A stretch of DNA of 64,000 nt from Halolamina rubra (GCF_000739555.1 NZ_BBJN01000021.1:1-64000), one strand, 5' to 3'. Shown: positions 54,047 to 63,886, counted from the first letter of the stretch. The notes: generated by a model not told the origin, from the sequence alone. Program-made: numbers and translations.

Positions 54047-55942
54047 TCAGTCGTCGGCCGACGCGACCGACACGGCGCCGCCGGCCTGCATCTCCCAGAG
54101 GCTCGCGTAGTCGCCGTCCTCGCGGAGGAGCTCGTCGTGGCTGCCGGTCTCGGCGACGCGGCCCGCCTCCATCACCACGATGCGGTCGGCGTCCTTGATC
54201 GTCGAGAGTCGGTGGGCGATGACGAACGCGGTGCGGTCCGCGGTCAGTCGGTCGAGGCTCTGCTGGATCTGCTCCTCGGTCTCGGTGTCGACGTCCGAGG
54301 TCGCCTCGTCGAGGATGACGATCTCGGGGTCGTTCAGCAGCGCGCGGGCGATCGCCAACCGCTGGCGCTGGCCGCCGGAGAGCTTCACCCCCCGCTCGCC
54401 GATCTCGGTGTCGTACCCCTCGGGGAGGTCGGTGATGAACTCGTGGGCCTCGGCGGCCTTCGCGGCGTCGACGACCGCGTCGCTCACGGACTCGCCGTCG
54501 TCGGAGAGCACCGAGAGGTCGCCGTAGGCGATGTTCTCCTCGGCGGTGCCCGAGAACATGTACGGGTTCTGCTCGACGATGCCGACGTGTTCACGGAGCG
54601 CGGGGAGGTCCCACTCGCGCACGTCGACGCCGTCGACGCGCACCGCGCCCGAGTCCACGTCGTAGAACCGCGGCAGCAGTTTCAGCAGCGTCGACTTCCC
54701 CGCGCCCGTCGTCCCGGCGAGCCCCACGGTTTCGCCAGCCTCGACGTCGAGGTCGACGCCGTTCAGGATCGTCTCGTTCTCGTCGTAGCTGAACGTCACG
54801 TCGTCGAACTCCACGTGGCCGTTGACCGACTCGGGGACGTAGGCGTCCTCTGGCGTCGTCACCTCGGGCTCGTGGCCCAGGATCCCGAACACGCGCTCGG
54901 AGGAGGATTTCGCGAGCTGGTACTTGTTCGCCGTCTTCCCCACGCGGCGCATCGGCGCGTAGAGCCGGCGCAGGAGCATGAAGAACGTCGCGACGACGCC
55001 GGCTTCGAGCGCGCTGGAGGAGCCGGTGATGATGTCGCTGCCGACGACCCACAGCATCGCGACGAACACGAGTCCCGTGATCACGCGGAGCGCGGAGAAG
55101 AACGCGCGCCGGATCTTGATCGCGCCGACCTTCTCGTCGTGGTACGTCTCGCTCTGGTCGGAGACACGGTCAAGCTCGAACTCGTAGCGGTTGAACGTCT
55201 TGATCACGCGGGCGCCGCCGAGGTTGTTCTCCAGCCGCGAGTTCAGCCGGGAGACGGTCTCGCGGATGCCGCGGTACTTCGGTTCGATCCAGGTGAGGAA
55301 CCGCCCGGAGGCGAGCCCGATCAGCGGCACCGGCGCCAGCGCGATCACCGCGACTTTCGGCGAGTACCAGAACATGATCGCCGCGATGCCGCCGACGGTG
55401 GCGACGACGCGGATCGCCTGCCGGATCTCGGTGTTGAGGAACTGCTCCAGCCGGTTCACGTCCTGGTTCAGCACCGACATCATCGCGCCGGTCTGGTGGG
55501 AGGCGAAGAAGCCCAGCGAGAGCCGCTGGATGTGGTCGTACGTGTCGTTCCGCAGGTCCCGCTGCACCTTCTGGGCGGTGGACATGAACAGGTACCGCGA
55601 GGCGAAGCGGGCCAGCGACCGCACGACGTAGGCGGCGCCGGCGATGATCACCAGCTGTTCGAGGAACTGGAGCCGGGCGGCCTGCCCGGTGATCTCCCCG
55701 GTGGGAAGCAGGCCGGCGCTCACGAGCAGGCCGCCCTCGCCGGTCCCGCTCCGAATGACGCGGTCGATCGCCACGCCGACCAGCAACGGCGGGACCAGTC
55801 GGGACAACCGGACCACGAACGCGGCGACGGTGCCCACGGTCAGGCGCCGCCAGTACGGGATGCAGTAGCGCAGGAGCCCCTTCATCGAGTGGCCGTCGAC
55901 CGACTGACGGATCTCGGAGAAGCTCCCGTGTTCGTCACTCAT
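54047..55942 (-). CDS. ABC exporter, fused permease and ATPase
   Basis: A 631-residue half-transporter of the MsbA/Sav1866 type. About six transmembrane helices span about 25-340; the C-terminal nucleotide-binding domain has Walker A TTGAGKSTLL (about 415), signature LSGGQRQRLAIARALL, Walker B IVILDEATSDVD and the H-loop IAHRLSTIKD. Exporters of this type move lipids, peptides or drugs; the substrate is unknown. Start ATG 55942 begins MSDEHGSFSEIRQS; two further codons upstream are possible. Confidence 0.93.
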   Translation of the reverse strand: MSDEHGSFSEIRQSVDGHSMKGLLRYCIPYWRRLTVGTVAAFVVRLSRLVPPLLVGVAIDRVIRSGTGEGGLLVSAGLLPTGEITGQAARLQFLEQLVIIAGAAYVVRSLARFASRYLFMSTAQKVQRDLRNDTYDHIQRLSLGFFASHQTGAMMSVLNQDVNRLEQFLNTEIRQAIRVVATVGGIAAIMFWYSPKVAVIALAPVPLIGLASGRFLTWIEPKYRGIRETVSRLNSRLENNLGGARVIKTFNRYEFELDRVSDQSETYHDEKVGAIKIRRAFFSALRVITGLVFVAMLWVVGSDIITGSSSALEAGVVATFFMLLRRLYAPMRRVGKTANKYQLAKSSSERVFGILGHEPEVTTPEDAYVPESVNGHVEFDDVTFSYDENETILNGVDLDVEAGETVGLAGTTGAGKSTLLKLLPRFYDVDSGAVRVDGVDVREWDLPALREHVGIVEQNPYMFSGTAEENIAYGDLSVLSDDGESVSDAVVDAAKAAEAHEFITDLPEGYDTEIGERGVKLSGGQRQRLAIARALLNDPEIVILDEATSDVDTETEEQIQQSLDRLTADRTAFVIAHRLSTIKDADRIVVMEAGRVAETGSHDELLREDGDYASLWEMQAGGAVSVASADD

Positions 55943-56056
55943 TACGTTCCGAAACACGTTCCAGCCGGAAAGATGTGGGGCTGGCGGAGAGCAACCCCGC
56001 TTCGGTTCGCACCGACCGACGGCGGAAACTGCCGGAGAAGAGGCGCTGTCGGCTCG

Positions 56057-57481
56057 CTACCGGTTCAGCGTGTGGATCGCCTCGTCGTTGGCGTTCTCGG
56101 CGGCCTCCATTACCGCTTCCGCGAGCGTCGGGTGGGTGTGGACCGTCGACGCCACGTCCTCGAGCGTCGCGCCCATCTCGATGGCGAGCGCGCACTCGGC
56201 GATCAGTTCGCTGGCCTCGGGGCCGACGATCTGCGCGCCGAGCACGAAGTCGGCCTCCTGCTCGGCGACGATGCGGACGAACCCCTCGCTCTCGCCGGTC
56301 GAGAGCGCGCGCCCGGAGGCGCGGAACGGGAACTCGCCGACTTTGGGTTCGAAGCCGGCCTCCTCGGCCTCGGCCTCGGTCATCCCCACGGTCGCGATCT
56401 CGGGGTCGGTGAAGACGGCTGCCGGGATCGCCTGCTGGTCGAGCGCCGCGGGCTCGCCGGCGATCACTTCCGCGGCGACGATCCCCTCCTTGCTCGCCTT
56501 GTGCGCGAGCATCGGCTCGCCGGCCACGTCGCCGACAGCGAATACGTTCTCGACGTTCGTGCGGGCCTGATCGTCCGTCTGGACGAACCCGTTCTCGTCG
56601 ACCTCGACGCCCGCGGCCTCGGGGTCGAGGCTCTCGGAGACCGGCTGGCGGCCGACCGCGACGAGCACCTTGTCGGCGTCGTACGTGTACTCGGCGCCGT
56701 CCTCGTCCTCGGTGGTGACGACGACGCCGCCCTCGGTCTCCTCCCACTCGCTCGCGGCCTCGCCGAAGTTGAACTCGATGCCGAGCTCGTCGGCGCGCTT
56801 CTTCACCGGCCGGCTCACGTCGTCCTCGTACCCCGGGAGGATCCCGTCGAGCATCTCCACGACGGTCACGTCGACGCCCATCTTGGCGAAGACGGTCGAG
56901 AGCTCCATCCCGATGTAGCCGGCGCCGACCACGACCAGCTTCTCGGGCGGTTCCTCCACGTCGAGCGCGTCCCGGGAGGACCAGATCGGCTCGTGCTCGA
57001 ACTCGAAGCCGGGCACCTGGATCGGTCGCGAGCCCGTGGCGACGATGGCGTGCTCGAACTCGATCGACTCCGAGCCCTGCCCCTCGCCGCCGTGGGCGAT
57101 CCGGGCGGTCGAGTCGTCGACGAACGTCGCCTCGCCCTGCATCAAGTTGACGCCGTTGGCCTTACAGAGCTTCTCGACGCCGCCGGTGAGCTGGTCGACG
57201 ACGCCCTCCTTCCACTCCTGCATCTCGTCGGTGTGGATGACGGGGTCGGCGTGGACGCCCATCTCCGTCGCGTTGCGGGCGTCGTGGGCCACGTCCGTCG
57301 CGCTGATCAGCGCCTTCGAGGGGATGCAGCCGTAGTTCAGGCAGGCCCCACCGTACGCGTCCCGGTCCACGAGCGTCGTGTCCAGCCCGTTCTGTGCGGC
57401 GCGGATGGCGGCGACGTAGCCGCCCGGCCCCGCGCCGATCACCAGTACCTCCGTTCCCGTCGTCACGTCTCCTACGACCAT
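56057..57481 (-). CDS. lpdA: Dihydrolipoyl dehydrogenase (E3)
   Basis: A 474-residue flavoprotein disulfide reductase that re-oxidises the E2-bound lipoamide. It has VLVIGAGPGGYVAAIRA (FAD site), the redox pair in GGACLNYGCIPSKA (Cys47 and Cys52), the NAD motif LVVVGAGYIGMELSTV, FAVGDVAGEPMLAHKA, and the C-terminal active-site HTHPTLAEAVMEAA. It is the last gene of the 2-oxoacid dehydrogenase operon, 2 bp from the E2 stop. The Halobacterium enzyme was among the first archaeal E3s described. Confidence 0.96.
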   Translation of the reverse strand: MVVGDVTTGTEVLVIGAGPGGYVAAIRAAQNGLDTTLVDRDAYGGACLNYGCIPSKALISATDVAHDARNATEMGVHADPVIHTDEMQEWKEGVVDQLTGGVEKLCKANGVNLMQGEATFVDDSTARIAHGGEGQGSESIEFEHAIVATGSRPIQVPGFEFEHEPIWSSRDALDVEEPPEKLVVVGAGYIGMELSTVFAKMGVDVTVVEMLDGILPGYEDDVSRPVKKRADELGIEFNFGEAASEWEETEGGVVVTTEDEDGAEYTYDADKVLVAVGRQPVSESLDPEAAGVEVDENGFVQTDDQARTNVENVFAVGDVAGEPMLAHKASKEGIVAAEVIAGEPAALDQQAIPAAVFTDPEIATVGMTEAEAEEAGFEPKVGEFPFRASGRALSTGESEGFVRIVAEQEADFVLGAQIVGPEASELIAECALAIEMGATLEDVASTVHTHPTLAEAVMEAAENANDEAIHTLNR

Positions 57482-57483
57482 TG

Positions 57484-59013
57484 TTAGAGCAGTAGTTTCG
57501 TCGGCTCGGCCAGATATTCCTTCACGGTGTTCGTGAACTTCGCGGCCTCGGCGCCGTCGATGACCCGGTGGTCGATCGCCAGCGAGAGCGGCAGCGTGTG
57601 GGCTGCGACGACCTCGCCGTCGTCGACGACCGGGCGCTGTTCGATGGCGCCGAGCCCCATGATCGCGGTCTCGGGGTAGTTGATGATCGGCGTCGCGTAC
57701 TCGCCGCCGAACGCGCCGAAGTTCGTGATGGTGAACGTCCCGCCCTGCATCTCCTGGGGGGAGATCGAGCGCTCGCGGGCCTTCGTCGCCAGCTCCTGCA
57801 CCTCGTCGGCGAGTTCGAGCAGCCCCTTCTCGTCGACGTTCTTCACGACCGGCACCATCAGCCCCGCGTCGGTCGCGACGGCGATCCCGATGTTGTAGTA
57901 GTTCTTCAGCCGGATGACCCCCTCCTCCTCGTCCAGTTCGGAGTTGAGGATGGGGTACTCCTTCAGCCCCGCAACGACCGCCTTCAGGACGAACGCCATG
58001 TACGTCAGGCGGATCCCCTTCTCCTCGGCGGTCGCCTTCAGCTCCTCGCGGGTCTCGACCAGCGTGTCGATCTCCGCGGTGTCGTGGTGGGTGACGTGCG
58101 GGGCGGTGTACTTCGAGGTCGCCATCTGCTCGCCGATGGTCCGGCGAACGCCGCGGTAGGGGACCGTCTCCTCGCGGGCCGGCTCGGCCGTGGCGGACTC
58201 GGCCCCCGCCTCGGCCTCAGCGCCGGCTTCCGCCGCCGGCTCCTCCTCGCGCTCCGCGAACGCGCGGACGTCCTCCGCCTCGACGAACGCCTCGCCGTCG
58301 CGGGTCTTCTCGGTCGGCACCGCGTGGATGTCGACGCCGAGCTCCTCGGCGAGCGCCCGGGTCGCCGGGACTGCGAGCGTCGTCTCGCGCTCGGCCCGGG
58401 GGCCGGCGTCCGCGCTGACGGTCTCGCTCGCGCCGGCGCCCGTCGGCGCCTCGGGCGCGCCGCCCTCGCCGGGCGTGACGGCCGTCTCGTCGGCGGTGTC
58501 GTCGTGTGCCTCGGCGGACTCGTGGTGGGCACGCACGTCGGACTCGCTGATACGGCCGCCGGGGCCGCTCCCCTCGACCTCGGCGATGTCGACGCCGAGC
58601 TCGCGGGCCAGCTTCCGGGCCGCCGGCGGCGCGAACACGCGGCCCTCTGGGGTGTCGGCGGCCTCGGCTGCGGCGGCCTCCTCCGTGTCCGTCTTCGCGT
58701 CGTCGACGCTGTCGCCGGGCTCACCTTCAGTGTCGGGCGCTTCGGCCTCGGCGTCGCCGGACTCGGCCCCCTCGTCGACGTTGAACGAGATGATCACGTC
58801 GCCGACGGGGACGATGTCGCCCGGTTCGGCGAACAGCTCCTGCACGGTGCCGTCGTAGCGGGAGGGCACCTCGACCAGCGCCTTGTCCGTCTCCACCTCG
58901 GCGACGATGTCGCCCTCGCTGACGGCGTCGCCGGGCGACACCTGCCAGGAGACCAACTCGCCCTCGGCGACGCCCTCGCCGACGTCGGGTAGCTTGAACT
59001 CTTTGACCGTCAT
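57484..59013 (-). CDS. 2-oxoacid dehydrogenase E2 (lipoyl acyltransferase)
   Basis: A 509-residue core subunit. The lipoyl domain occupies about 1-80 with the lipoylated Lys44 in ETDKALVEVPS. Two peripheral-subunit-binding-type segments follow, PAARKLARELGVDIAEVEGSG (about 130-165) and PATRALAEELGVDIHAVP (about 215-255), joined by acidic Ala/Glu-rich linkers. The C-terminal catalytic domain includes VTHHDTAEIDTLV and ends with the active-site HRVIDGAEAAKF. The second binding segment is uncommon and may tether both E1 and E3. It lies between E1 beta and E3 with gaps of 2-3 bp. Confidence 0.93.
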   Translation of the reverse strand: MTVKEFKLPDVGEGVAEGELVSWQVSPGDAVSEGDIVAEVETDKALVEVPSRYDGTVQELFAEPGDIVPVGDVIISFNVDEGAESGDAEAEAPDTEGEPGDSVDDAKTDTEEAAAAEAADTPEGRVFAPPAARKLARELGVDIAEVEGSGPGGRISESDVRAHHESAEAHDDTADETAVTPGEGGAPEAPTGAGASETVSADAGPRAERETTLAVPATRALAEELGVDIHAVPTEKTRDGEAFVEAEDVRAFAEREEEPAAEAGAEAEAGAESATAEPAREETVPYRGVRRTIGEQMATSKYTAPHVTHHDTAEIDTLVETREELKATAEEKGIRLTYMAFVLKAVVAGLKEYPILNSELDEEEGVIRLKNYYNIGIAVATDAGLMVPVVKNVDEKGLLELADEVQELATKARERSISPQEMQGGTFTITNFGAFGGEYATPIINYPETAIMGLGAIEQRPVVDDGEVVAAHTLPLSLAIDHRVIDGAEAAKFTNTVKEYLAEPTKLLL

Positions 59014-59016
59014 GGC

Positions 59017-60003
59017 TCAGAACTCCACCGCCTCACGGATACCGTCTTCCACTCTGGAAGCGTTGGGCAGGTAGTAGTCCTCCATCGCGTACAGCGGCAC
59101 GGGCACGTCGAAGCCCGTGACGCGCTTGACGGGTGCCTCCTGGTACACCAGCGCCTCCTCCTGCAGGAGCGCGGTGATCTCGCCGGCGAGACCGCCCGAC
59201 TTGGGCGCCTCGTGGACGACGACCGCGCGACCGGTCTTCTTGAACGACTCGACGATCGCCTCGCGGTCCAGCGGCGACACCGTCCGGAGGTCGACGACCT
59301 CGGCGTCGACGCCCTCCTCGGCGAGGTTCTCCGCGGCCTCGAGCGTCGGCCGGGTCATCGCGCCGTAGGTAAACACCGACACGTCCGCGCCCTCGCGCCG
59401 GACGGCGGCCTCGCCGATCGGCACCTCGTACGCCTCCTCGGGCACCTCCTCGCGGAACGCGCGGTAGATGAGTTTGGGTTCGAGGAACACGACGGGGTCG
59501 GGGTCGCGGATCGCGGAGATCAGCAGCCCCTTCGTGTCGTGCGGCGTCGACGGCACGACCACCTTCAGGCCCGCCTCGTGGGCGTAGAACGCCTCCTTCG
59601 ACTCGGAGTGGTGCTCGGGCGCGCGGATGCCGCCGCCGTACGGCGCCCGCAGCACCATCGGCAGCGAGAACCGCCCGCGGCTCCGGGTTCGGTACCGGGC
59701 CATGTGGGAGACGATCTGGTCGAACCCGGGGTACATGAACCCGGAGAACTGGATCTCCGGCACCGGCTTCATCCCGCCGACCCCGAGGCCGACGGCGCTG
59801 CCGATGATCCCCGACTCCGCCAGCGGCGTGTCGATCACGCGCTCCTCGCCGAACTCGTCCTGCAGCCCCTGCGTGGCGCGGAACACGCCGCCGTTGGCGC
59901 CGATGTCCTGCCCCAGCGCGACGACGTCGTCGTCGAGCTCCATCTCGGTCGCGAGACCGTCCCGTACCGCCTGCACCAGCGTGAGGTTCTGTGTCTCGCT
60001 CAT
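59017..60003 (-). CDS. 2-oxoacid dehydrogenase E1 beta subunit
   Basis: A 328-residue transketolase-type subunit of the alpha2beta2 E1 component. The N-terminus MSETQNLTLVQAVRDGLATEM, the ALGQDIGANGGVFRAT segment, FSGFMYPGFDQIVSH, LRAPYGGGIRAPEHHSES and VVDLRTVSPLDREAIV are family standards. ATG 60003 overlaps the E1 alpha stop (ATGA). Substrate could be pyruvate or a branched-chain oxoacid; in haloarchaea, pyruvate oxidation normally goes through a ferredoxin-dependent enzyme, so this complex may act on another oxoacid. Confidence 0.93.
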   Translation of the reverse strand: MSETQNLTLVQAVRDGLATEMELDDDVVALGQDIGANGGVFRATQGLQDEFGEERVIDTPLAESGIIGSAVGLGVGGMKPVPEIQFSGFMYPGFDQIVSHMARYRTRSRGRFSLPMVLRAPYGGGIRAPEHHSESKEAFYAHEAGLKVVVPSTPHDTKGLLISAIRDPDPVVFLEPKLIYRAFREEVPEEAYEVPIGEAAVRREGADVSVFTYGAMTRPTLEAAENLAEEGVDAEVVDLRTVSPLDREAIVESFKKTGRAVVVHEAPKSGGLAGEITALLQEEALVYQEAPVKRVTGFDVPVPLYAMEDYYLPNASRVEDGIREAVEF

Positions 60004-61109
60004 TCTTCCTCCAGGAACGCGTCCTTCCCGTGTCGGTCGACGGTCGCGACGAACTCGTCGCGCTGCTCCCGCAGCTCCGGCGGGAGGTCGGCGTACACGT
60101 GTTCGAACATCTCCTCCGGCTCGGGGCGGGGCTCGGACTCGGCGGCGTCGATCGCCTCGGAGACCTGCTCCTCGACCGTCGCCTCGATCTCGGCGACGGC
60201 GTCGTCGTCGAGGATCCCCTCCGAGCGGAGGTAGCTCTCCAGCCGCGGGATCGGGTCCTTGGCCTTCCAGCGCTCGACCTCCTCCTCGTCGCGGTAGACG
60301 GTGGGGTCGTCGGCGGTCGTGTGCGCGCCGAAGCGGTACTGCACCGCCTCGATCATCGTCGGCCGGAGCTGGTCCTCGTCGGGGTTCCGGGCCTTCTCCA
60401 GGGCGTCCTGGGTGACTTTGTACACCGCCAGGGGGTCCATCCCGTCGACCTGCACGCCCTCGAACCCGTAGGCGTCGGCCTTCTGGGCCAGCGTCTCGGA
60501 CGCGGTCTGTCGCTCCCGGGGCACCGAGATCGCCCACTGGTTGTTGTTGCAGAAGAACACCATCGGCACGTCGTACACGCCCGCGAAGTTCATCCCCTCG
60601 TGGAAGTCACCCTCGCTGGTGGCGCCGTCGCCGAAGTAGCAGATACCCGCGGTGTCGTCGTGCCCCTGCAGGTTCCAGGACCACGCCAGCCCCGCGGCGT
60701 GGGGGATCTGGCTCGCGATGGGCACCGCGACGGGGAGGATGTTCGAGTCCTCCGGCACCTCGTTGCCCGCCTCGTACCCCATCCAGTACAGCAGCGTCTG
60801 CTTCAGCGGTAGGCCCCGCACGACGGCGGCGCCGTGTTCGCGGTAGGACGGCACCATCCAGTCGTCGTCGGCCAGCGCGTGGGCCGAGCCGATCTGGGCG
60901 CCCTCCTGCCCGGAGAGCGGCGGGTACGTCCCCATCCGCCCCTGGCGCTGGAGGCTGACCGCCCGTTCGTCGAAGTGCCGGGCGAGCTTCATGTCCCGGT
61001 AGATCTCTGTCAGCGTTTCCTCGTCCAGATCCGGCGGCTCGCCGACGAGGTTGCCGTCCTCGTCGAGCACCTGTACCCGATCCTCGGGGTCGCGCTGTAT
61101 CGTACTCAC
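60000..61109 (-). CDS. 2-oxoacid dehydrogenase E1 alpha subunit
   Basis: A 369-residue thiamine-diphosphate-dependent decarboxylase subunit. The TPP motif is GDGATSEGDFHEGMNFAG with downstream FFCNNNQWAIS, and the phosphorylation-loop-type region YRFGAHTTADDPT is present. It starts at GTG 61109 (MSTIQRDPEDRV), the only suitable start before the conserved N-terminus. It is the first gene of the E1a-E1b-E2-E3 operon and lies 277 bp downstream of lipA on the same strand. Confidence 0.93.
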   Translation of the reverse strand: MSTIQRDPEDRVQVLDEDGNLVGEPPDLDEETLTEIYRDMKLARHFDERAVSLQRQGRMGTYPPLSGQEGAQIGSAHALADDDWMVPSYREHGAAVVRGLPLKQTLLYWMGYEAGNEVPEDSNILPVAVPIASQIPHAAGLAWSWNLQGHDDTAGICYFGDGATSEGDFHEGMNFAGVYDVPMVFFCNNNQWAISVPRERQTASETLAQKADAYGFEGVQVDGMDPLAVYKVTQDALEKARNPDEDQLRPTMIEAVQYRFGAHTTADDPTVYRDEEEVERWKAKDPIPRLESYLRSEGILDDDAVAEIEATVEEQVSEAIDAAESEPRPEPEEMFEHVYADLPPELREQRDEFVATVDRHGKDAFLEEE

Positions 61110-61386
61110 GGCTTCACCCTCCTCTCCATGACGGAAAATTTCCGCGGCTTCGGTTATAGTGGTTTCGTAAAAGGTTTATTATGGGCAGAAATCTTCCCTG
61201 TCCGGTTGTGTTCGTTCGAGAAGGACGGTGAGAAGTTCAGAACTTCGAATTTACGCCCGGTTTTCCCATGTTTTCGTGCTGACACCGCCGCCAACGGTGC
61301 CGAAACTGGACGAACGTTCGGGAAGGATTCATGTCGCGGACCCAACCAGTAACGGCGGGGGCGGCGTCGCCAGTGAGACGAAAAAC
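61110..61386 (-). promoter_or_regulatory. Promoter region of the 2-oxoacid dehydrogenase operon
   Basis: This 277-bp gap between lipA and the E1 alpha gene is A/T-richer than its surroundings, most clearly at 61155-61190 where a TATAA-type element occurs on the minus strand (ccactataac). It probably holds the operon promoter. I see no gene in it. Confidence 0.5.
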
Positions 61387-62337
61387 TCAGCTCTCCGCGG
61401 CCGCTCGCGCCTCCTCGCGGGCCTGTTCGGGCCGTTTCCCGTCCCGGACGAGCGCGTCGACGAACAGCTCGCCGGCCTTGTAGGAGGAGCGGACCATCGG
61501 GCCCGAGGCGCAGTAGAGGAACCCCAGCTCCTCCTCGGCGACGCGGCGCCACGTCTCGAACGCGTCGGGGTGGACGTACTCGAACACGTCGAGGTGGGAG
61601 CGCGAGGGCTGGAGGTACTGGCCGAACGTCACCACGTCGACGCCGACGTTCCGCAGGTCCGAGAGCGTCCGGTAGATCTCGTGGTCGTACTCGCCCAGCC
61701 CGAGCATCAGGCTCGTCTTCGTGTAGATGTCGGACTCGCGGTCGACCTGTTCGAGCACGTCCAGCGTCTGCTCGTAGTTCGCGCGGCGGTCCCGCACGGG
61801 CCACTGGAGGCGCTCGACGGTCTCGACGTTGTGGGCGATCACGTCGGGATCGGCGTCGATGATCTTTCGAACGTCTTCCTCGTCGCCGCCGAAGTCCGGG
61901 ATGAGCACCTCGACGAGCGTGCCGGGGTTGCGCTGCTTGCACGCCCGGATCGTCTCGGCGAAGTGGGCGGCGCCGCCGTCGTCTAAGTCGTCACGGTCGA
62001 CGGAGGTGAGCACGACGTAGTCCAGCCCGATCTCGCCGACGGCCTCGGCGACGTTTTCGGGCTCGTCGGGGTCCAGCGGCTCCATCCCGCCGGTCGCTAC
62101 GTCACAGAAGTTACAGCCCCGGGAACAGCGCTCGCCCATCAGCATGAACGTCGCCGTGCCGGGGCCCGTGCCCGGCCCGTCGCGGCCGCTCCAGCACTCG
62201 CCCATGTTCGGGCAGTTGGCCTCCTCGCAGACGGTGTGGAGATCGCGGTCCCGCAGGCTCTGCTTGATGTCGGTGAACCGTTGTCCCGTCGGCGGCTGGC
62301 TCTTCAGCCAGTCGGGCTTCCGCCTGCGGCTGCTCAT
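61387..62337 (-). CDS. lipA: Lipoyl synthase
   Basis: A 316-residue radical-SAM enzyme that inserts sulfur into octanoyl-E2. The auxiliary cluster cysteines are Cys37, Cys42 and Cys48 (CEEANCPNMGEC) and the SAM cluster cysteines are Cys71, Cys75 and Cys78 (CSRGCNFC). The C-terminal RSSYKAGE carries the conserved serine ligand region. Its location directly upstream of the lipoyl-dependent complex is functionally fitting, since it makes the cofactor of the E2 subunit. ATG 62337 begins MSSRRRKPDW. Confidence 0.96.
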   Translation of the reverse strand: MSSRRRKPDWLKSQPPTGQRFTDIKQSLRDRDLHTVCEEANCPNMGECWSGRDGPGTGPGTATFMLMGERCSRGCNFCDVATGGMEPLDPDEPENVAEAVGEIGLDYVVLTSVDRDDLDDGGAAHFAETIRACKQRNPGTLVEVLIPDFGGDEEDVRKIIDADPDVIAHNVETVERLQWPVRDRRANYEQTLDVLEQVDRESDIYTKTSLMLGLGEYDHEIYRTLSDLRNVGVDVVTFGQYLQPSRSHLDVFEYVHPDAFETWRRVAEEELGFLYCASGPMVRSSYKAGELFVDALVRDGKRPEQAREEARAAAES

Positions 62338-62434
62338 AGCCGTCAGTGGGGCGGCGCTCGTGAAAAGCGTGCGGTTCGTTCGACGGTGCCGGACATTTGT
62401 TTCCCGACCAATAGGTATTTGTTCCCGGTGCGTA

Positions 62435-63886
62435 ATGAGCGTACGATACCGGATGTTCGACCTCGACTCGGGCGAGATCACCGAGGGACGGCTCTCGCGG
62501 GCGCTGCTCGTGCTGGCGGCGCCGCTGGTGGCCCAGAACCTCGTGCAGGTGGCCAACTCCGCGGCCGACGTGTTCTGGCTGGGGCGGTTGGGCGACGGCG
62601 CCGTCGGCGCCGTGGGGCTGAACCAGCCGATCATGGCGCTGTTGTTCGTCCCGCTGACGGCGGCGATGGTCGGGACCCAGGTGCTCGTCTCCCAGCGGAT
62701 CGGCGGCGAGAACCAGTCCGGCGCGCGGAAGGCGGTGTTCCACGGGATCGCGCTCGCGTTCGTCGCGGGGCTGATCCTCGCGCTGCTGGTCGCGCCCACC
62801 GCCGGCCCGATCGTCCGCCTGCTCGGCGCGGGGCCGGACGTGGCGCCCCAGGCCGCGGCGTACCTCTCGACGTACATGCTGCTGTTCCCGCTCACCTCCG
62901 TCAGCGACACCGTCGAGATGGGGTTCGTCGGGGCGGGCGACTCGAAGACGGCGATGTACCTCAACTTCCTCGCGATCGGCGGCAACCTCGTGCTGGACCC
63001 GCTGCTGATCTTCGGCGTCTGGATCTTCCCGGAGTACGGCGTCGCCGGCGCCGCGCTGGCGACCGTGCTCGGCTACACGATGTCGATGCTGCTCGGCCTC
63101 TACTGGCTGGCCGGCGACCACGGCTCGATCTCGCTGTCGCTCGCCGACGCCGGCCTCGACCTCGACGAGCTCCGCGAGATGGTCGACATCGGGCTCCCGG
63201 CGGGCGGCCAGCGGCTCGCCTCCCAGTCGGTCCGGCTGGTCGTCGTCGCGATCGTCACGGTCGTCGGCGGCGCCGCGGGGCTCGCCGCCTACACCGTCGG
63301 CGCCCGCATCGCGACCATCGCGTTCGTCCCCGCGCAGGGGCTCCAGCAGGCGGGCCAGAGCGTCGTCGGGCAGAACCTCGGCGCCGACCGCCCCGACCGC
63401 GCCCGGCGGGCGACGTGGCTCGGCGTCGGCATCGCCGCCGGCGCGCTGGCGGTGATCGGCGCGATCCAGCTCCTGATCCCGGAGCTGCTCACTGGGGCGT
63501 TCGTCCCCGACCTCTCGGAACGGGGTCGGGCGCTCTCGATCCGCTACCTCGAGATCCTCGCCTACGGCTACTGGGCGATCGGCGCGACGTACATGCTGCT
63601 CGCGGGGCTCAACGGCGCCCGGCGTACGAAGACCAGCCTGATCGTCGACCTCGTGAAGTACTGGGGGATCCGGCTCCCGATCGCGGTGCTCGCGCTGCCG
63701 GTCGGGCTCGGCGTCGGCGCGCTCGGGCTCTCGATCGCCCCCGGCCTCGGCTGGGGGATGGACGCCATCTTCTGGGCGGTGACGGGGTCGAACGTCGCCG
63801 CCGCGCTCGGGCTGGCGATCTACTTCTACTACGCGACGAGCGAGGGGATGATGCGCCAGGCGGCGGACGTGGCGGCCGCCGATTAG
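62435..63886 (+). CDS. MATE family multidrug exporter
   Basis: A 483-residue transporter with twelve predicted helices in two homologous halves; AAPLVAQNLVQVANSAADVFWLG and VGAVGLNQPIMALLFVPLT are typical first-half segments, and GLPAGGQRLASQSVRLVVV opens the second half. Such proteins export cationic drugs or metabolites with sodium or protons; in halophiles sodium is likely. An ataggtatttg box near 62411 lies about 24 nt before ATG 62435. It is divergent from lipA. Confidence 0.92.
   Translation: MSVRYRMFDLDSGEITEGRLSRALLVLAAPLVAQNLVQVANSAADVFWLGRLGDGAVGAVGLNQPIMALLFVPLTAAMVGTQVLVSQRIGGENQSGARKAVFHGIALAFVAGLILALLVAPTAGPIVRLLGAGPDVAPQAAAYLSTYMLLFPLTSVSDTVEMGFVGAGDSKTAMYLNFLAIGGNLVLDPLLIFGVWIFPEYGVAGAALATVLGYTMSMLLGLYWLAGDHGSISLSLADAGLDLDELREMVDIGLPAGGQRLASQSVRLVVVAIVTVVGGAAGLAAYTVGARIATIAFVPAQGLQQAGQSVVGQNLGADRPDRARRATWLGVGIAAGALAVIGAIQLLIPELLTGAFVPDLSERGRALSIRYLEILAYGYWAIGATYMLLAGLNGARRTKTSLIVDLVKYWGIRLPIAVLALPVGLGVGALGLSIAPGLGWGMDAIFWAVTGSNVAAALGLAIYFYYATSEGMMRQAADVAAAD

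Noticed and set aside
61154-61386. Short reading frames in the gap before the E1 alpha gene
   Set aside because: They lack start context and family similarity, and the A/T-rich composition fits a promoter region better.
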